NCBI RefSeq assembly: GCF_900100275.1 | Contig: NZ_FNET01000004.1 | Span: 1-64,000 of the forward strand | Direction of reading: 5' to 3' | Length of the DNA: 64,000 nucleotides | Origin: Lentzea albidocapillata subsp. violacea | GTDB lineage: Bacteria > Actinomycetota > Actinomycetes > Mycobacteriales > Pseudonocardiaceae | In this document: in pieces, positions 1 through 7,530 of the stretch | Position numbering within the stretch: the stretch's first letter is position 1 | Layout of the letters: each line of letters begins with the position of its first letter | The notes under the pieces: generated by a model | What the model was told of the DNA's origin: nothing | What the model saw: only the letters and a program-made list of their open reading frames with translations | Database searches by the model: none | Made by a program: the position numbers and the translations under genes

Positions 1-1091
1 ATCGGCGCGGAACCGGGCACCGGCACGGACGGGTACGCGCCCGCGTTCGTACCGCTGGTGATCGAGAAGTTCGTTGCTCCGTAGGGCGCGAAGTCCTCGT
101 CGGTTCCGATGAAGTACTGGTTGTCGGCGGTGAACTCGCCCTGGTGCCCGTTGCCTTCGGCGGTGCGCGCTGCTCCGGTCGACTCCAGCAGCTGCGGATC
201 GGGATGGCTGAAGTCCGTGTCGCCGATCAGCGCCGGGTTCGCCGGGTCGTCGACGTTGAGCTGAACGTAGCCACCGTCCCAGTAGGACAGCAGCAGGACC
301 TGGTGCCCGCCGATGTTCTTGACGACCATGTCGTGCAGGAAGACCTCGGTGAGGCCGAGCTGGGTCTGGGTGAGGTTCGGGAACTCGGCGTCGACGTCGA
401 TCTCGCGGATCAGCCGGGGCCGCTTCGGGTTGGTGATGTCGAGGATGTCGACGTCCGGGCCGCCCGACTCGAAGTTGTCGGTCGTCACCACGTACGCCCT
501 GTCGCCGGTGTCCCACGCGAACGCGCTGTGGGTGTCGTTGGCGTCGCCACGCGACAGGTTCGCGCGGTCGCCGAAGTGCTCGGACAGCTTGACCGGCTTG
601 CTGGGATTGCTGACGTCGTACAGGGAGACTCCGCCGCGGCCGTTCTTGCCGCACTGCTCGTTGTTCATCACGAGCATGGTGCCGTTGAAGAACTTCGTGT
701 CGACCTGCAGCGCCTGCATGCCCTCGCCGGGCCGGCTGTCCTGGGAGTGCGGGATGAACCCGATCTGCCTCGGGTTCGCCAGGTCGGTCATGTCGACGAC
801 GTAGGCGCCGGCGTCTGGATCGCCGTCCTCACGGTTGGCGTCACAGGTCGCTTTGCCCCAGTTCGCCAGGTAGGCGTACGTGGTGCGCGGGTCGACCGCC
901 ACGTCGGCGATCAGGTCATCGGTGTCGGTCAGGTCCGCTTTGCCCAACAGCTGCAGGTCGCCCCACGCACCCGGACCATGCAGGTGTCCTTCGGTGGGGC
1001 CGTGCTGGCCGGGGTGTGCCGCCACGGGTGCCGCCATCGCCGCGGTCAGCGACGCCACGGCGAGTGCGGTGAAGAGCCTTCTGGTTCTCAT
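1..1091 (-). CDS. Secreted LVIVD-repeat protein, partial (C-terminus beyond window)
   Basis: The gene reads leftwards from ATG at 1091 and runs off the window edge, so only about 363 residues are visible. It opens with a Sec signal peptide (MRTRRLF, a hydrophobic stretch, then PVAA-H). The mature part carries repeats of the LVIVD type: a beta-strand followed by 'DVSNPSKPV', 'DITNPKRPR' or 'NVDDPANPAL', as in YncE-like beta-propeller surface proteins. Residues such as 'HDMVVKNIGGHQVLLLSYWDGG' segments fit the same family. It is probably an extracellular propeller protein; no enzymatic residues are recognised. A decayed fragment of a similar gene lies just upstream at 1159-1490. Confidence 0.8.
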   Translation of the reverse strand, partial: MRTRRLFTALAVASLTAAMAAPVAAHPGQHGPTEGHLHGPGAWGDLQLLGKADLTDTDDLIADVAVDPRTTYAYLANWGKATCDANREDGDPDAGAYVVDMTDLANPRQIGFIPHSQDSRPGEGMQALQVDTKFFNGTMLVMNNEQCGKNGRGGVSLYDVSNPSKPVKLSEHFGDRANLSRGDANDTHSAFAWDTGDRAYVVTTDNFESGGPDVDILDITNPKRPRLIREIDVDAEFPNLTQTQLGLTEVFLHDMVVKNIGGHQVLLLSYWDGGYVQLNVDDPANPALIGDTDFSHPDPQLLESTGAARTAEGNGHQGEFTADNQYFIGTDEDFAPYGATNFSITSGTNAGAYPSVPVPGSAP

Positions 1092-1158
1092 TGGTTCTGT
1101 CTCCTCGTTGGTCCCCCTCGAACTGGACCCGTCACCGACGGGGCCCAGCGATCTGGTG

Positions 1159-1490
1159 TCACGGCAGCGAGAACTCCTGCGTCTGCGGGTTGAGGTGACC
1201 GAGCCGGAGGGCGCCGCCGGTGGCGTCGCCGCTGAGCCGGTACACGTTGAGTCCTTCGGTGATGCTGGACTCGTAGATGAAGTTGTCGTACCAGTACGAC
1301 GATCAGGTCCCGCCGAGGTCGGGCGGGCTGATCGCGGGTGGGTCGGACCAGCCGATCGTGACCGGGTGGGCGGGATCGGTGAATTCGGTGGCCCAGGCTC
1401 CTGCCTGGTAGTGCCCACCGACCACGATGTAGCGGCCACTCCCTTCGGGGGCAAGGGACAGCGTGGTGCCGCCCCATGTAAGGAGTAATC
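1159..1490 (-). pseudogene. Remnant of a second LVIVD-repeat gene, one internal stop
   Basis: On the minus strand one frame reads like the C-terminal end of an LVIVD-repeat protein: 'GRYIVVGGHYQAGAW', 'FTDPAHPVTIGWSDPP', then 'SSYWYDNFIYESS' and 'EGLNVYRL', ending at TGA 1161-1159. The frame is broken once, by TGA at 1305-1303, where relatives have Trp before 'SSYWYDN' (TGG to TGA). No start or N-terminal part is present to the right of about 1490. It is a 3' fragment left by duplication or rearrangement beside the intact gene. Confidence rests on family-like phrasing, not a search. Confidence 0.6.
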
Positions 1491-1756
1491 GACGCGAGCC
1501 CCAACAGTGTGACCTGAGTCACCCCAATGGCCTACTATCTTGCTTCGGACATTTTCGGGCGCACGACTGTTGTTCTTGTTATTCAGATCAACTGGTCGCG
1601 CGGTGGTGAAGCACGGCTACGTACAGGCACCGAGACAGGGTCACCCTGTGCGCGGATGTCCCGAAACGGAGTGGCCGGACGTACGTGCGCGACACACTCT
1701 TGACAGCGAAGGTGGTCTAGTCCATTTTGTGGTGACCCAGTTGCCCGGAGGTGGCG

Positions 1757-2926
1757 ATGATCAGGATCATCGGCGTGGTGGCGGTAACTCTCGCAAGCCA
1801 GCTCCTGATCCCGCCAAGCGGCGCTGCGACAGGATCGATCGGAATCCCGGCGTCGCTGGTGAGTGCGGCATCGGGCCGGTGCCTGACCGTCGAGGGCGCG
1901 AGCACCACAGCCGGTGCCCGTGCCATCGTGTACAGCTGCAATGGCGGCGCCAACCAGCGGTGGACCGTCACGGCGGCCGAGGAACTGCGGGTCTACGACG
2001 GCACGTCGGTCCGTTGCCTGGACGCCAACCAGAACGGCACGACGCCGGGCACGCGGGTGCAGATCTGGTCGTGCAACGGCACCGCCGCCCAGAAGTGGGC
2101 GTGGAACGCCAACGGCACCTTCACCGGGCGTGGTTCGAACCTGTGCCTGGACGTCTCCGGCGGCGGGGCGAGCCCGAACGGCACGCCGATCGTGTTGTGG
2201 ACCTGCAAGTTCGGCGCGGCCAACCAGTTCTGGATGCAGCGGGCGGGCGGCGGACTGCCCGCGGGCGTGGTCTTCCAGGACACCGGCACGCTCACCGGCT
2301 GGAACAACTACCCGCAGGACCCCCAGAAACAGGGCGTCCTGCGCACCGTGACCAGCCCGGCGTTCCGCGGCAGCGGCACGGCCATCGAGGCGCAGCAGAC
2401 CTACATCAGCGAGACCGGCGGTTACCACTCGGAGACGGTCCAGCACCACACCCAGATCATCGGGCAGGACCTCTACTACGGCCAGGCGATCTACCTGCCG
2501 GCGAACTGGCAGTGGCACAACGAGAACGTCACGTTCCAGCAGTGGTCACCCGAGGCCCCCTCCGGGCCGTGGGAGCTGATGTTCGTGCAGAACGACGAGC
2601 TACGGCTCGGCGGGAGCGGCGGGCACAGCGGCACCATCGCCAAGATCACCGATCTACGCGGCACGTGGATCCGCATCGTCACCAGGATCAAGTTCGCCGG
2701 TGGCACCGACGGCGCCTTCGAGGTGTGGGTCAACGGCACCAAGCGGATGAGCCTGACCAACAGGTCTGTGCTGCCCAAGACAGCCGCGTCGGTCCGCTGG
2801 TCGTCCGGGATCTATTGCACCGGCTGGCGCAACGACGCCCCGCTCGGCCCGTGGCAGCTGTCGATCTTCCACGACCACGCGCGGGTCGCGGCCTCCTACT
2901 CGCTGGCTGAACCCAACAACTGGTGA
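1757..2926 (+). CDS. Secreted ricin-type lectin / polysaccharide-lyase-like protein
   Basis: 389 residues. A signal peptide (MIRIIGVVAVTLASQLLIPPSGAA) is followed by a ricin-type beta-trefoil at about residues 30-155. It has the repeated 'QxW' blocks ('NQRWTV', 'AQKWAW', 'NQFWMQ') and paired Cys ('YSCNGG', 'WSCNGT', 'WTCKFG'). The second half (about 165-389) looks like the jelly-roll fold of heparin lyase I / PL20-type polysaccharide lyases ('YHSETVQHH', 'YYGQAIYLPANWQWHN', 'IVTRIKFAGGTDGAFEVWVNG'). It should bind and depolymerise an extracellular glycan. GTG at 1751 also opens the frame, but it abuts GGAGG; ATG 1757 has proper spacing and is chosen. Confidence 0.8.
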   Translation: MIRIIGVVAVTLASQLLIPPSGAATGSIGIPASLVSAASGRCLTVEGASTTAGARAIVYSCNGGANQRWTVTAAEELRVYDGTSVRCLDANQNGTTPGTRVQIWSCNGTAAQKWAWNANGTFTGRGSNLCLDVSGGGASPNGTPIVLWTCKFGAANQFWMQRAGGGLPAGVVFQDTGTLTGWNNYPQDPQKQGVLRTVTSPAFRGSGTAIEAQQTYISETGGYHSETVQHHTQIIGQDLYYGQAIYLPANWQWHNENVTFQQWSPEAPSGPWELMFVQNDELRLGGSGGHSGTIAKITDLRGTWIRIVTRIKFAGGTDGAFEVWVNGTKRMSLTNRSVLPKTAASVRWSSGIYCTGWRNDAPLGPWQLSIFHDHARVAASYSLAEPNNW

Positions 2927-3054
2927 CGGACGCCATGGATCGATGACGGAGAGCTCGACCTGCCCGTCCGGCCACAACCGGAGTTCCGCCACGCGCTCGG
3001 GCTCACCCGACCCTCCGCGATTGCGCGAAGACCTGCGGGACGAGTTCGTGGCGA

Positions 3055-3237
3055 TCAGCGCCGGAGAACCCGCGCACCACTGATGACAACCGTCAGCACA
3101 ATGACCCAGCCGAACGTCGACAGCGCGTTGCTCACCCACATTCCCGCCCCCTGCAACCGCCACCGGCCGTGCTGCCCCAGATCGAAGATCGGGAGGATCT
3201 GGTCGAGGGTGAAGACAACCGGGTTCCACCCTAAGTT
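3055..3237 (-). pseudogene. C-terminal tail of a membrane protein gene, truncated
   Basis: The last roughly 60 codons of a minus-strand frame ending at TGA 3057-3055 read 'VVFTLDQILPIFDLGQHGRW', then 'WVSNALSTFGWVIVLTVVIS', then 'GARVLRR'. That is the typical end of an actinobacterial multi-pass membrane protein: one long hydrophobic helix and an Arg-rich cytosolic tail. The rest of the gene is missing, replaced directly by transposase sequence at about 3238, so it is debris of an insertion or deletion. Nothing reliable was found between 2927 and 3054, although short coding-like pieces exist on both strands there. Confidence 0.5.
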
Positions 3238-3466
3238 GTCGGACAGACGACGCTTGAGGCACCGCATCGCTTCCATACTTGTCTTGCCGGCAGCCGGTTT
3301 TCGTCTGTAGTAGGCCCGCCCCTCGGGGTCATGCCGCAGCTGCACGACAACCATGATGTGCAGCACCCGGTTGATTCTGCGATTGCCGGCTCGGGACAAG
3401 CGATGGTGGCGGTGCTCACCGGATGAGGCATCGAGCGGGGCGGTGCCGTTCCACGACACGAAAAGG
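3238..3466 (-). mobile_element. IS110-family transposase C-terminal remnant
   Basis: This minus-strand stretch encodes the hallmark end of the IS116/IS110/IS902 transposase domain: 'SWNGTAPLDASSGEHRHHRL', 'RAGNRRINRVLHIM', 'QLRHDPEGRAYYRRK' and 'EAMRCLKRRLSD'. It stops matching the family after 'RRLSD' and fuses in frame to the membrane-protein tail at 3055-3237. To the right it is cut just before the stop codon of the LuxR gene at 3469. No start, no N-terminal RuvC-like DEDD domain and no ends are present, so it cannot move. Confidence 0.8.
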
Positions 3467-3468
3467 CG

Positions 3469-4158
3469 TCACGACGTGGTGGTGTGGGGTGCGGGTCGCG
3501 GCGGCAGGAATCCGGTGCGGTAGGCGAGCGCCACTGCGTGCGCGCGGTCGCGGGCGCCGAGGCGGTGCCGGAGCTCCCTCGCGTGGGTTCGCACAGTCGC
3601 CACAGAGACGTCCAGGCTCTGCGCGATGTCGGGGTCGCTCAGTCCTTCGGCGACCAGCGCGAGGACCTGGCGCTGGCGTGGGGTGAGCACCTCGTGCTCG
3701 GAGCCGGCCGACCGGCGCCGCGGCGTGGCGTTGAATGCCAGCACCAGCCGCGGATCGATGTACCGGTGAGCCGGATGAGTCTGCAGGATCGCCTCGGTCA
3801 TGAGCGAGGCGTCGGTGTCCCTGCTCAACAGGCATCGTGCACCGGCTGCCTGGGCGACGCGTACGGACGCGGGGGTGCGGTCGCGCTCGCGGAAGAGAAC
3901 GGCGACGATCAAGCGGGGATTGGTTGCGACGAGTTCCTGGGTGAGAGTGCTGCGCGGGTCGATCGCGCTGTCCAGCACGACCACGTGCGGCCGCGTTGTC
4001 CGCACACCGTCGCGGATGACATCCGGGTGATCGGTGCCACCGGCCCATTCCAGGCCGATCGTCCGTTGAACGACCGTCCGCAGGCCTTCCCGGAACACCG
4101 GAGTCGCGTCCGCCGCCAAGACTCGGAACGATGCGGCCACGGGATGCAGTGGGGTCAC
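3469..4158 (-). CDS. LuxR-family response regulator, copy A
   Basis: 229 residues with a receiver-like N-terminal half and a NarL/LuxR helix-turn-helix at about 150-215 ('LTPRQRQVLALVAEGLSDPD', 'VATVRTHARELRHRLGARDR'). The receiver is atypical: the phospho-acceptor position may be the Asp in 'VVVLDSAIDP', but the acidic pocket is only 'ADATP' and the usual Lys is replaced within 'LLSRDT'. It may therefore respond to something other than phosphorylation. Its ATG overlaps the stop of the upstream small gene by 4 nt. It is a close paralogue of the gene at 5966-6685. Confidence 0.85.
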   Translation of the reverse strand: MTPLHPVAASFRVLAADATPVFREGLRTVVQRTIGLEWAGGTDHPDVIRDGVRTTRPHVVVLDSAIDPRSTLTQELVATNPRLIVAVLFRERDRTPASVRVAQAAGARCLLSRDTDASLMTEAILQTHPAHRYIDPRLVLAFNATPRRRSAGSEHEVLTPRQRQVLALVAEGLSDPDIAQSLDVSVATVRTHARELRHRLGARDRAHAVALAYRTGFLPPRPAPHTTTS

Positions 4159-4370
4159 AAGGACCCACCGAACTGATCCACCTCGTGTGTTTCGGGGCCG
4201 GGCGCCGCGGCCGGGACGGCCAGGCTCAATACCGGCGGTACCGCACTGGAGTTGTCATGCTGCTTTTTGTCGAGTGACTCCAAGCCTTCCCGATAGAGGG
4301 ACGCAATGCGTTCTCTGGCTTGCTGGGCCGCGTCGTCCAGCCACGTCTGCCGTTCGCTCAACTCGGTCAT
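4155..4370 (-). CDS. Small helical protein, copy A, coupled to LuxR regulator
   Basis: 71 residues, not assignable to a known family. The N-terminal half is an amphipathic helix ('WLDDAAQQARERIASLYREG') and the rest is Pro/Ala-rich and probably unstructured. The pattern WLD-(D/E)-AA-x2-ARERIA-x-LY-x-EGL is shared with the 73-residue protein at 5748-5969. Each copy sits directly before a LuxR regulator with a 4-nt stop/start overlap, so the pair is probably translationally coupled. A regulator partner (inhibitor or co-factor) is an inference from context. No signal peptide or membrane segment is seen. Confidence 0.7.
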   Translation of the reverse strand: MTELSERQTWLDDAAQQARERIASLYREGLESLDKKQHDNSSAVPPVLSLAVPAAAPGPETHEVDQFGGSL

Positions 4371-4462
4371 GCTTCCGCCACTCAGGTGTTCCGATTAGGC
4401 CGTTCAGTCCAGTTAAAGCTACGCGAACGTAGCAGTAACTGTAGGAATCAAGCCAATCCACC

Positions 4463-4473
4463 CACTCTGAGTA
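4463..4473 (-). promoter_or_regulatory. Conserved promoter element of module A (TACTCAGAGTG)
   Basis: On the minus strand the 11-mer TACTCAGAGTG lies 93 nt before the start of the small gene at 4370. The identical 11-mer occurs at 5593-5603, before the paralogous small gene on the plus strand. The core ACTC-AG-AGT is nearly palindromic. A regulator site or a promoter element shared by the two modules is inferred. Confidence 0.45.
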
Positions 4474-4497
4474 TTCTTCGACCCCTGACCTGCAGTT

Positions 4498-5172
4498 TCA
4501 GTCTGATCGACCGGTCAGCTCAGGGAGTGGGATGTCCGGATCGAGGCGTATGCCGATTTCACGCAGCGCGACGTCGAACGAACCCCAGATCCACCCAGCC
4601 AGATGGGTGATCAGCTCGTCCCGCCCGAACGAGGCGTGCGGTGTCGTCACCCATCGCACCGCCGCCGTCTCCGTCATCCCGACGAGTCCGAACGCGAGGG
4701 GATCGGCGATCCGCGGGTCCCCGCCGAACAACGCGACGTACTCCGCCACCAACTCCCGCAGAAGTTCACCGATCCGCTGCCGGACAGCGGTCGCCGGTCG
4801 CTGTTCGCCGGCCAGAGGTTCCATCGACCGGGAAAGCAGGTACCGGTACAGCCTCGTGTTCTCGGAGAACCACACCACATAGGTCCGCACAATGCGCGTG
4901 ATGACCTCGCGTGCGCTACCCCGCGGGGTGGTCATGGTCGGGGCAAGCTCGGAGACCAGCAACTCCGCGATCCTGTGCGCGACCGTGTCATACAGGTCGT
5001 CAGCGTCGGTGAAATGCCGATACAGGGTGGGACGGGCGATGCCGGCGCGTTCGGCGATCCGCTCAGTAGACACCTGTGGCCCGTGCTCGGCGATGGCATC
5101 GAGCGCCGCCACAACGATCTCGGTGCGGCGCGTCTCACGCTGGCCCGCCCACCGGGCGGCTCGTCCATCCAC
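4498..5172 (-). CDS. TetR-family regulator, copy A
   Basis: 224 residues with GTG start. The N-terminal TetR helix-turn-helix is clear at about 15-60 ('IVVAALDAIAEHG', 'TERIAERAGIARPTLYRHFT'), followed by 'DADDLYDTV' and a helical ligand/dimer domain. It is a close paralogue of the TetR gene at 7531-8208, which aligns from the start (DGRAARW) to the C-terminal 'IRLDPDIPLPEL'. It lies upstream of, and on the same strand as, the small-protein/LuxR pair A, separated by 127 nt containing that pair's promoter. Its target is unknown. Confidence 0.9.
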   Translation of the reverse strand: MDGRAARWAGQRETRRTEIVVAALDAIAEHGPQVSTERIAERAGIARPTLYRHFTDADDLYDTVAHRIAELLVSELAPTMTTPRGSAREVITRIVRTYVVWFSENTRLYRYLLSRSMEPLAGEQRPATAVRQRIGELLRELVAEYVALFGGDPRIADPLAFGLVGMTETAAVRWVTTPHASFGRDELITHLAGWIWGSFDVALREIGIRLDPDIPLPELTGRSD

Positions 5173-5453
5173 GGATGCGCCCCCCGCATATCGTCATCGA
5201 ATACGTCCAGACGCATTGACCCACAGACGGTAGAGGCCAACAACTGCAGTGAAGCTCTACTACGGCCATCAGGTGACAGCGCGCGGCAAGATCCTCCGGT
5301 AGCGCAGACTGCGGCAACCGACCGTGACGATGGCGACGATCTGACGGTCCTGCACCGACAGCTCGGCGGGTTGCGCCGACTACGGCTGCGCCACCTATTA
5401 CTGCCCGGACGGAATTCCCAGACTGTCGATCCACCGGCTTACGGCTGACAAGA

Positions 5454-5570
5454 ATGGTTGAAACAACAACAGCACAACAGATCGCATGGCTCCGTGTCGC
5501 CCCGAGCGACGCCGACGCGAAACTCGATCCGGACATTTCAGTCGCCCCTTTGCCGAAACGCGGTGAATAA
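5454..5570 (+). CDS. Possible 38-residue protein, unrecognised
   Basis: ATG 5454 to TAA 5570 encodes a short polar peptide beginning MVETTTAQQIAWLRV and ending in 'VAPLPKRGE'. There is only a weak purine run (ACAAGA) upstream and no database family is recognised. The frame's composition (many ACA, GCA, GAA codons) is unlike the neighbouring genes. It could be chance or a small regulatory or precursor peptide; it is listed only because it fills an otherwise empty stretch. Confidence 0.25.
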   Translation: MVETTTAQQIAWLRVAPSDADAKLDPDISVAPLPKRGE

Positions 5571-5592
5571 CCGCAGCTCAGCAACGCCATGC

Positions 5593-5640
5593 TACTCAGA
5601 GTGTTTCCTTTGATACTCTGCGGACTGTTGCTGATACTCT
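5593..5640 (+). promoter_or_regulatory. Promoter zone of module B: shared 11-mer plus TGATACTCT repeats
   Basis: TACTCAGAGTG at 5593-5603 is identical to the copy-A element (4463-4473, minus strand). It is followed by two direct TGATACTCT repeats at 5611 and 5632. The block lies about 110-155 nt before the small gene at 5748. The helical spacing of the repeats suits a dimeric DNA-binding protein. Function is inferred. Confidence 0.45.
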
Positions 5641-5747
5641 CGTGTAACCCTTACTTGAAGAATCGGCTGATCGGCTCAGTCGGTCCTGACCCGAGCGAGT
5701 TTCACGGCAGGCGTGAAGGAGCCGGGTTGCATTGAGAGGCGAGAGCG

Positions 5748-5969
5748 ATGAGTGAGTCGCATGACTTCCTGAAATGGCTTGATGAGGCCGCGTACGAAGC
5801 CAGGGAGCGCATTGCGCGCCTTTACCAGGAAGGACTCGTGCTCATCTCCGCCAGTGGGGTCGACAGCCACAGCGGCTTGTTACCAGGGATGACAACGGGG
5901 GCGACCGACTCGCACGTGCCCGGCGGTACCCAGGCGCGCGACGTCACTCAGGAAGGCACGTCCGCGTGA
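5748..5969 (+). CDS. Small helical protein, copy B, coupled to LuxR regulator
   Basis: 73 residues, unrecognised family. It shares with copy A the helix WLDEAAYEARERIARLYQEG; the Ser/Thr/Gly-rich tail has diverged. A purine-rich stretch (GAGAGGCGAGAG) precedes ATG 5748. The stop overlaps the GTG start of the LuxR gene by 4 nt (GTGA), the same arrangement as in copy A. Conservation of only the helical half suggests that this is the functional part, perhaps contacting the regulator. Confidence 0.7.
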   Translation: MSESHDFLKWLDEAAYEARERIARLYQEGLVLISASGVDSHSGLLPGMTTGATDSHVPGGTQARDVTQEGTSA

Positions 5970-6685
5970 TCCGCACTTCTCTCGCGTCCGCTCCGTTGCG
6001 GGTCCTGGCCGCGGACGCGACGCCTGTGTTTCGGGAAGGTCTGCGGGCTGTCATCGATCGCACTGTCGGGCTGGAGTGGGCCGGCGGCACCGATCACGCG
6101 GATGCGATCCGCAGAGGGGTGCGCACCATCGGGCCGCGCGTGGTCGTGCTTGACAGCGCCGTCGACCCGACGTGCACGTTGATCAGGGACCTCGTCGAGA
6201 TCAATCCCGAACTGATGGTCGCGGTACTGTTCCGCGACCACGACCGCTCCCCTGCCTCCGTCCGCGTCGCCCAGTCCTCCGGGGCGCGGTGCCTGCTCAG
6301 CCGGGACACCGAGGCTTCGGTCATGGTGAGGGCTTTGCTGCAGGCACATCAGACCGGGCGGTATGTCGATCCGCGGCTCACGATGGTGCTCAGCCGCCCC
6401 TGGCAGTCGGCGTCGGCGTGTGACGCCGGTGTGCTGCTCACGGCCCGGCAACGCCAGATCCTGGCGCTTGTGGCGCAAGGGATGAGCGAACCGGACATCG
6501 CGCGACACCTCGATCTCGGGGCCGCGACGGTCAGCTCGCACATGAAGGAAACGCGGCGCCGCCTCGGTGCCCGCGATCGCGCGCACGCGGTGGCGCTGGC
6601 CTACCACGTCGGTGTCCTTCCACTGCGTCCAGCGCTCGTCGCCCAGCGCGGCATCAGCCCGGTTCGGCCCGCGCACACCGACTGA
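5966..6685 (+). CDS. LuxR-family response regulator, copy B
   Basis: 239 residues. The receiver-like half is nearly the same as copy A ('RVLAADATPVFREGLR', 'GLEWAGGTDH', 'VVVLDSAVDP', 'SVRVAQSSGARCLLSRDT'), and the LuxR helix-turn-helix follows at about 155-220 ('LTARQRQILALVAQGMSEPD', 'AATVSSHMKETRRRLGARDR'). The GTG start overlaps the small gene by 4 nt, and the TGA overlaps the ATG of the sigma factor gene by one base (TGATG). Small protein, LuxR and sigma factor are therefore one operon. Confidence 0.85.
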   Translation: MIRTSLASAPLRVLAADATPVFREGLRAVIDRTVGLEWAGGTDHADAIRRGVRTIGPRVVVLDSAVDPTCTLIRDLVEINPELMVAVLFRDHDRSPASVRVAQSSGARCLLSRDTEASVMVRALLQAHQTGRYVDPRLTMVLSRPWQSASACDAGVLLTARQRQILALVAQGMSEPDIARHLDLGAATVSSHMKETRRRLGARDRAHAVALAYHVGVLPLRPALVAQRGISPVRPAHTD

Positions 6686-7434
6686 TGGCGACCGATGCCG
6701 AACTGATCGCGCGGGTACGCGCCGGAGCGACCGTCGCGTTCGAGGTGCTCTATGCGCGTCACATCGAGGCCGCCCGCGCACGTGCCCGGCAGCTCAGCTG
6801 GAGCTGCCAGGTCGACGCGGACGACCTGGTGTCCGAAGGATTTCACCACGTTCTGGAAATCCTGCTCACCGGCCGGGGCCCCACACACTCGTTCCGCGGC
6901 TACCTGCTGACCACGATCACCCGCGCTGCCTTTGCTCACGCGCGCAAAGACGCGCGCCGTGTCCTCACCGAGGATCCGCACGCGCACCAACTCGCCGCAC
7001 GCCTCGCTGTTCAGGAACCCGACCAGAGCGCCACGGTCGAGAACCTGCTCGACCGCGCACTCGCCCTGCGCGCCTACCGCTCCTTGCCGGCCACAGCGCA
7101 ACACGTTCTCTGGTACATCGAGATCTGTGGCATGAGCCCCGGCAAGGTCGCACCACTACTGCACATCTCGGCGAACGCCGTGTCCGCGAGAGCACACCGC
7201 GCACGAGAAGACCTGCGTACCGCCTACCTCGAGGCCCACCTGACAGGAGCTCGCATCGCTCCCGCCTGCGCGCCGTTCGCGCAGGACCTCGCCGCCTGGG
7301 TCCGCACCGCGCTACGGCCACGACGCCGCCGCAGAATGCAAACACACCTCAGGTACTGCCGGCACTGCCGCGACCTGGCCGACGATCTGGCCGCAGTCGA
7401 CACCACACCGCCCGCAACCCCCTTCGCCACGTGA
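6685..7434 (+). CDS. ECF-like sigma factor with fused zinc-binding anti-sigma-like tail
   Basis: 249 residues. Region 2 is visible at about 10-85 ('DADDLVSEGFHHVLEILLTG', 'HSFRGYLLTTITRAAFAHAR'). Region 4 is at about 125-180 ('YRSLPATAQHVLWYIEICGM', 'PLLHISANAVSARAHRARED'). The C-terminal part adds an Arg-rich linker and the motif HLRYCRHC, i.e. H-x3-C-x2-C, the zinc ligand signature of ZAS anti-sigma factors. An earlier Cys ('APACAPFAQDL') could be the fourth ligand. The tail may control the sigma domain in cis, perhaps by redox. It is third in the operon with small protein B and LuxR B; copy A lacks a counterpart. Confidence 0.8.
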   Translation: MATDAELIARVRAGATVAFEVLYARHIEAARARARQLSWSCQVDADDLVSEGFHHVLEILLTGRGPTHSFRGYLLTTITRAAFAHARKDARRVLTEDPHAHQLAARLAVQEPDQSATVENLLDRALALRAYRSLPATAQHVLWYIEICGMSPGKVAPLLHISANAVSARAHRAREDLRTAYLEAHLTGARIAPACAPFAQDLAAWVRTALRPRRRRRMQTHLRYCRHCRDLADDLAAVDTTPPATPFAT

Positions 7435-7530
7435 GCCACCCGCGTGCCGTCGGTTCGGTGTGCACCCGGCCTGCGCGCGGATCTGGCGCTACCCCCGCTG
7501 TCAAAGCAGTCCTGGGCGGCGACCAGTCGC

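Larger units (their letters stand above)
5173..5747. other. Long intergenic region between copies A and B
   Basis: 575 nt with no well-supported gene. It holds the start region of TetR A, the 38-codon frame at 5454-5570 and, near the right end, a locally AT-rich promoter zone (5570-5680) for copy B. That zone has the 11-mer shared with copy A and two TGATACTCT repeats (5611-5619 and 5632-5640) spaced 21 nt, i.e. two helical turns. The earlier part (5250-5450) shows no recognisable protein on either strand. Confidence 0.5.

Noticed and set aside
144-1193. Plus-strand frame of 349 codons at the left edge
   Set aside because: Antisense to the LVIVD-repeat gene, which has a signal peptide and family repeats.
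2927-3054. Possible small gene or remnant after the ricin-domain protein
   Set aside because: Short coding-like phrases appear on both strands but none has a start, ribosome site or family match.
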